Below the pieces are notes generated by a model. The model made no database searches. It saw only the letters and a list, made by a program, of their open reading frames with translations, and was not told where the DNA came from. From Physocladia obscura (taxonomy: Eukaryota > Chytridiomycota > Chytridiomycetes > Chytridiales > Chytriomycetaceae): 11,920 bases of DNA. The stretch's first letter is position 1. Each line of letters begins with the position of its first letter. Positions 8,262-11,920 of the stretch are shown piece after piece. The stretch is from assembly GCA_027596945.1 (NCBI GenBank), contig JADGJH010001104.1, positions 1-11,920 of the forward strand. Direction: 5' to 3'. Position numbers and translations under genes: made by a program.

Positions 8262-8285
8262 ATGGATCCACATTTTTCAATTTGA
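8262..8285 (+). promoter_or_regulatory. Short upstream ORF in the Hbx-5 leader
   Basis: ATG at 8262, encoding MDPHFSI, then TGA at 8283-8285, about 106 bases before the Hbx-5 ATG. The context AAAATGG, with A at -3 and G at +4, is favourable for initiation. If transcribed, it should reduce initiation at Hbx-5. Confidence 0.35.
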
Positions 8286-8359
8286 AGCGATTGCGTTTTC
8301 ACGAAATCAAGACAATCCACATCAAACACATCAATCCATTGGTGCGCATCAGTTCATTC

Positions 8360-8390
8360 ATCAATCGATCAATCAATCAATCAATCGATC
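8360..8390 (+). repeat. ATCA/ATCG tetranucleotide repeat before the Hbx-5 start
   Basis: A period-4 repeat, (ATCA)n with two ATCG variants, runs to within two bases of the Hbx-5 ATG. Further CATCA/CATTCA strings precede it from about 8320. It is likely to be length-variable. Confidence 0.85.
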
Positions 8391-8391
8391 C

Positions 8392-9595
8392 ATGTCAAAA
8401 GCAGGATATACGCCGCGCAACCAACGTGCGCGAAACCAGGTCGTGGGTCCCATCTTTGTACAAGCAGCACCCAACACAAGGACAAGCACCGCCACAACAA
8501 AGCACTCACAGCACCATCACCACCACGTTAGCCACGTGAACCACTATCAGCAAGAACAACGACAACAACTTCAGCTACAACCACTCCATCGTCACAACCA
8601 CCAGCTGGATGTTGAGCCGGTACTTTGCCAGCCAAGTAATTGGTCATCCGGCGCCGCCCCGTTAACCCCAGCTGAATCCGTTGACCCGACCGCGCTACCG
8701 CCAGCTGCTAGGAAACTCTACGACAACGACGGTTCTCGTGTTTTCTTTGCGCCTCCCACTGCTGGCGGCCTCAGACCAAACAAAGCTCAACTTGTTGTTC
8801 TCCACCAAATATACGAAAAGAATCCTTCGCCGTCACACGAAATGATCAAGGCCGTAGCTGACCGTTTATCAATGAAAAAATCAACTGTACGAAATTGGTG
8901 TGCTTTTTGTTTTTTATTATTATTATTATTTTCCTCTTTGTATTATTGACGAAATTTTTTTCAACCTCGATTTTCCTATGTATGGCAAAATGAATTTTTG
9001 ACACAGGTTTCAAGTGAGTTTTTCTTCCTGTTTAAAATTTTATTTGAATTTGACGCAATGTTTTCAACTGCTTTTATCATAGAGTAAACGAGCAAAAGAC
9101 CGCAAAAAAGAGATTGAAGACTTTTCCAGACTGGACGACCCATCTGATTTAGTTTTAAATCCCAGGTCCGCGCAGATGTGGGACTCTTGCTCCCTTGAAT
9201 ATCATGAACAGCGTCGGCAGCAGGATCTAATTCAACATCCAGACCAGGTTTCCTATTATCCACAGTATAGCCATCAATATCAAAATCAGCAAAATCCGCA
9301 TTTGAACACGCATTCACACTTCAATCAGTTCGAGAAAGCACCACAGAATGTGTACCATCAAGGAAGATTAGAAGAGCAGCAGAAACAACAACAGCAGCAT
9401 CTGCGGCAGTATCAGCAGCAACGTCAACAGACACTTCATTATCAATCAGACGAAATGTCTGAATTTTCTTACCCGAGAGACAATTTATATGGAAATTCGG
9501 ATATTTCGTCAGCTGATCAGTTTTCTGTTTTTGGAGTTCTCAACAATCCGGAAGAAGAGACCAAAAAAATTAGCATTTCCTCTTTGATTCTTTGA
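8392..9595 (+). CDS. Hbx-5: homeodomain protein with 7-nt microexon and Ser51, 341 aa
   Basis: Three exons: 8392-8897, 9007-9013 (7 nt) and 9083-9595. Introns are 109 bp (GTGTGC...ACACAG) and 69 bp (GTGAGT...CATAG). Joined, the frame is continuous and restores WFQ at the right place, which is the case for the model. The homeodomain is at about residues 122-181: LRPNKAQLVVLHQIY, KNPSPS turn, VRNWFQSKRAKDRKKE. Position 51 is Ser instead of the near-invariant Asn; W48, F49, Q50 and R53 are kept. The N terminus is Gln/His-rich (HSQHHHHHVSHVNH, about 43-56); FFAPPTAG precedes the homeodomain as FLAPPTSG does in Hbx-4. The C-terminal 150 residues are Gln/Tyr/His-rich with a dense Gln run (about 260-285), like the Hbx-4 tail. 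The first in-frame ATG is at 8392. Probably nuclear; DNA binding may be weakened. Confidence 0.85.
9007..9013 (+). other. 7-nt microexon of Hbx-5 (end of W48, then F49, Q50)
   Basis: GTTTCAA, bounded by ACACAG before and GTGAGT after. It completes the W48 codon begun at 8896-8897 (TG|G), adds Phe and Gln, and joins in phase 0 to 9083. Leaving it out would join TG to AGT and make a TGA stop directly after Asn47 of the homeodomain. Confidence 0.8.
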
Positions 9596-9815
9596 AACCT
9601 GCTTATTTAGCATTTATTTTTCGATTCATAATTCCTTCGCTTTTGATTTTCATTTGTGATTGTCTTCATTTGCTTTTTTTTTTATCTGGTTGGGGTTTGG
9701 CCTTATTTTTGCTTGTGTGTTTTTTGATAAAATATTTTGTAAACAGCTTTTGTTTGATTTGTCTTTCACGTGATAGCCTGATAGCCACCCAAAATTTTGG
9801 AGAAAAAATACCTTA
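9596..9815. other. Short spacer between Hbx-5 and Hbx-6
   Basis: 220 bp, T-rich, no gene. It must hold both the 3' end of Hbx-5 and the promoter of Hbx-6. The TCACGTGA palindrome lies near its right end. A stop-free frame across it (9592-9816) encodes mostly hydrophobic residues from T-rich DNA and is taken as chance. Confidence 0.6.
9766..9773. promoter_or_regulatory. TCACGTGA palindrome (bHLH E-box) upstream of Hbx-6
   Basis: The string TTTCACGTGATA at 9764-9775 is identical over 12 bases to the one upstream of Hbx-3. It ends about 40 bp before the Hbx-6 ATG, so it lies in the core promoter or the leader. Role inferred from the known CACGTG specificity of bHLH factors. Confidence 0.5.
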
Positions 9816-10695
9816 ATGGAAGGTATCAGTCATACGTATTGTGACAGCGGGTTGGAACTGCTGTGTTCGGCGGCAGACATTGCAGCTGCAGCGGCGGCAG
9901 AAGCACAAACTGTACCCACCACGGAATCCGCCACGACAACAGATAGTGGAACGAACACAACGGCAGGAACAGAAGCAGGAATGGGAAACATAAATGCCCG
10001 CACAAACGCAATCACAAACGCAGGAAACACGCACATAAACACATTACACGCACTATCTTCCCGACTGCCGTCACCACCCTTTTCTGTATCGTCTGCCGCC
10101 ACAAGCCCACCTAAGCCCAACAACCTATTGGCCAGCGATTTAGTTGCCCCTGCCACCACCTCTCGGACTGCTGCAACGACTTCCTTTGTTTCTAATTTGA
10201 CTTCTACTCTCGCCGTCGCGTCTGGCTCAAGTGTCCGAGCAACCCGCGCACAACTGAATGTTCTCGAAGACTTGTTCCGCGTCAACCCTGTTCCTTCTGG
10301 TGTTGAGCACCACCATATTGCCGAGCGCCTTGGAATGACACGCAAATCTGTTCGGAATTGGTTTCAGTTGAGTTTCTTAGTGTTTTGTTTACAACCCGTG
10401 TTTTATTATAATTTTTAAAAACTTTCACAGTAATTTTTATTTTTATTTTGCCAATCTGATTACTAATGCTTTTTAACCTCTTAATTTTTTATTTTTTTTG
10501 TCCAGAAACAACAGGGCAAAACTTAGGCGATTAGCTCAGCAGGGCGATGAAAATGCAGGAGCATTTGTCCAAACAATGAATGATTTACAGAAACGAAAAT
10601 CCTCGGAGCCCTATTCAATGTCATGGCAAGTTGAAAATAACACAAAAGATTCTCCACCAATTATTGTTGTACTTCCGCATGAAGCTACACCGTGA
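9816..10695 (+). CDS. Hbx-6: homeodomain transcription factor, 2 exons, 246 aa
   Basis: Exon 1 is 9816-10366, exon 2 10506-10695. The 139-bp intron uses a GTTGAG donor and a TTTTTTTTGTCCAG acceptor and splits the Gln50 codon CA|A. The homeodomain is at residues about 135-194: SVRATRAQLNVLEDLF, NPVPSG turn, IAERLGMTRKSVRNWFQ, then NNRAKLRR from exon 2, so N51 is intact. The N terminus is Ala-rich (AADIAAAAAAEAQ, about 19-31) then Thr/Asn/Ala-rich; NLLASDL (about 106-112) matches NILASDL of Hbx-4, and the homeodomain is closest to Hbx-4 by eye. The 50-residue tail after it has no recognised domain. If the intron is kept, translation ends at 10418, removing Asn51 and the rest of the recognition helix. 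Last gene of the array; probable nuclear DNA-binding regulator. Confidence 0.9.
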
Positions 10696-10775
10696 ACTCG
10701 TTGATTGTTTAATTGATGTTTATGTGATTTGAGAGACTTTTTTCTTTTTTTTTTTTTCTTTTCTTTTTTTGCTCG

Positions 10776-11920
10776 TTTCTTTGTTATTTTCCTATTTTAT
10801 TGCTCATTGACTCTTGTTTCTCTTTTTTAATATTTTTTTTTTCTCTTTCACTCTTTCTTTTCATTTAACCCTTTTCTGATGTTCATTATAATAAAACCAG
10901 AAGAGAGAATTCTTTTTGTCCTGTTGATAGATCAGCAAGAATGTTGTTGGTGTAAGATCCTGTCTAAATTGTCCATCTGATAAAAATTTCATTTTTGAAT
11001 TTTGAATTGGACTAAAAAGCTGGTTTTATTGAGACTTGACAGAAAAATTACTGGGGTCTGAAAAAGCTGAAAAATACTTAAAAGATTTCCCTCTGGACTT
11101 TAGAAAATCAGATAAAAAACAAAACAACAAAAGCACAAAAAATGTTTGGTCCAGAGCCTTAAAGTAGAATGCATCTAATTACCTCACTCAAAGAGAGTTG
11201 CACAAAGGGTGACTGAGGTAACTGCTTTAATGTCTCTGGCCACTTCCATAGTTCTCACAAATGCTGATCCTGTTGCTTTGAATAAAAAAAGTCACATTCA
11301 AACAGCTGTCTTATCCTTTGCACCAAACATCATTTCAAAAAGCTGAGATTCATGACCCTGACATGATAGCAATTTCCAAAAACAAGAATATTAAAAAAAA
11401 TCCTTGGTGATATTAATGGCATTGATTGACAGTTTGCAGATACTGAAAAAGATGCTGATATCTACGTAATATTTATATTTACACCTTTTTGTATGATTTC
11501 TGAAATATTTTTGGTATTTAGGATATCACTCTGGTCAAATGTCAGTGAAAATGCAGAGAATAGTATTGAGGTGAGAGAAATCATGTGCTTTGATTCAAAG
11601 CAGCTATAGAAGAAAGCCTTTTGCTTTCTTCAAAAAATATTGCAAATGTCTTTGTTTTTATTTTCTTTTTCTTTCAATTTTTACTATGTTGGAAATGATG
11701 GATGCTTGGATATAGTGTGCTTGCTGCTTGCTTCTTAAAAGTGTGGGCAGGAGTTTGTTTTTTTTCTGAGAAAAAGTTTGGCTTACTATGTATCAGCTAT
11801 TTTAAAGATCAGTTTGAAAAACTGTCTAATAAATATTTTGTTCAAATCTGCATTACTCTGTGGTGGAGTGCATGAGATAAAACCCAAAATATACCCTAAC
11901 ATCATTTTATTCCAATACAC
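10776..11920. other. CpG-depleted tract without intact gene, possible decayed repeat
   Basis: Scanning by eye finds only one CpG (11465-11466) in about 1145 bp, while TG and CA are plentiful. No frame passes 60 codons from an ATG. The longest open stretch I examined (11179-11343, 55 sense codons) is bounded by TAA and TGA, both one C-to-T change from CAA or CGA, but its product matches nothing I know. Low-complexity pyrimidine tracts occur at 10739-10860 and around 11649-11680. No terminal repeats or target duplication were seen; a mobile-element origin is inference. Confidence 0.5.
10890..10895 (+). terminator. AATAAA polyadenylation signal candidate after Hbx-6
   Basis: AATAAA about 195 bases after the Hbx-6 stop, following long pyrimidine tracts (10739-10860). 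It is the first AATAAA after the gene and lies close to where sequence character changes. Confidence 0.35.

Larger units (their letters stand above)
7847..8391. other. Spacer and leader between Hbx-4 and Hbx-5
   Basis: 545 bp. It holds a stop-free frame from an ATG at 7898 to a TAA at 8158 (86 codons, no recognised domain), a good candidate intron (7994-8033), CACGTGA at 8225-8231, an 8-codon uORF (8262-8285) and a 4-bp tandem repeat ending at the Hbx-5 ATG. Most of this is best read as Hbx-5 promoter and 5' UTR; a small extra gene is possible but unsupported. Confidence 0.5.

Noticed and set aside
9830..10345. 171-codon minus-strand frame opposite Hbx-6
   Set aside because: It is antisense to low-complexity Ala/Thr-rich coding sequence and to the homeodomain; no domain is seen in it.
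2357..10695. Classical fungal HD mating-type locus
   Set aside because: Such loci normally carry divergently transcribed HD1 and HD2 genes, one being TALE-like with a three-residue insertion. All six here are on one strand and none has the insertion.
11179..11343. Fragment of a transposon gag or transposase
   Set aside because: The 55-codon open stretch has no motif I can assign and no terminal repeats flank it. CpG depletion alone does not identify an element.

Overview
The window comes from a eukaryotic nuclear genome with short spliceosomal introns (about 40-190 bp), AT-rich spacers full of homopolymer runs, and compact genes. All genes recognised lie on the + strand. Opisthokont affinity is clear from the phosphatidylinositol (PI) synthase, which resembles both animal and fungal enzymes. 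The homeodomains have the fungal-looking N-x-x-P turn and TKAQL/TRAQL start of helix 1. An early-diverging fungus is my best guess (inference); an opisthokont protist is not excluded.

Layout. Positions 315-1411 hold a four-exon PI synthase gene with the complete CDP-alcohol phosphotransferase signature. After a 945-bp AT-rich spacer comes the main content: six homeobox genes in one head-to-tail array (2357-10695), called here Hbx-1 to Hbx-6. Hbx-1 (2357-3388) and Hbx-2 (3920-5149) are intronless, with Ser/Thr-Pro-rich N termini, a C-terminal homeodomain and a short acidic tail. Hbx-3 (5504-6375), Hbx-4 (6428-7846), Hbx-5 (8392-9595) and Hbx-6 (9816-10695) are more similar to each other in the homeodomain and look like a local expansion. 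Every homeodomain is the 60-residue (non-TALE) type with L16, F/Y20, W48, F49 and Q50 aligned without gaps.

Three points stand out. First, in Hbx-3, Hbx-5 and Hbx-6 introns cut the codons for W48-F49-Q50 of the recognition helix; Hbx-5 has a 7-nt microexon there whose skipping would create an immediate stop. Second, Hbx-3 and Hbx-5 lack the near-invariant Asn51 (Arg and Ser instead). Third, an exact 12-mer containing TCACGTGA lies upstream of Hbx-3 and Hbx-6, with a weaker CACGTGA upstream of Hbx-5.

The last 1.1 kb (about 10776-11920) has no intact gene and is almost devoid of CpG (one, against roughly 18 in the 531-bp spacer at 3389-3919). This suggests an old methylated and deaminated insertion next to an unmethylated gene array. 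No tRNA, rRNA, CRISPR or intact transposon was seen.

The array probably encodes related nuclear DNA-binding regulators, some possibly acting as modulators that bind DNA poorly. PI synthase makes the membrane lipid precursor of phosphoinositides and has no evident functional tie to them.
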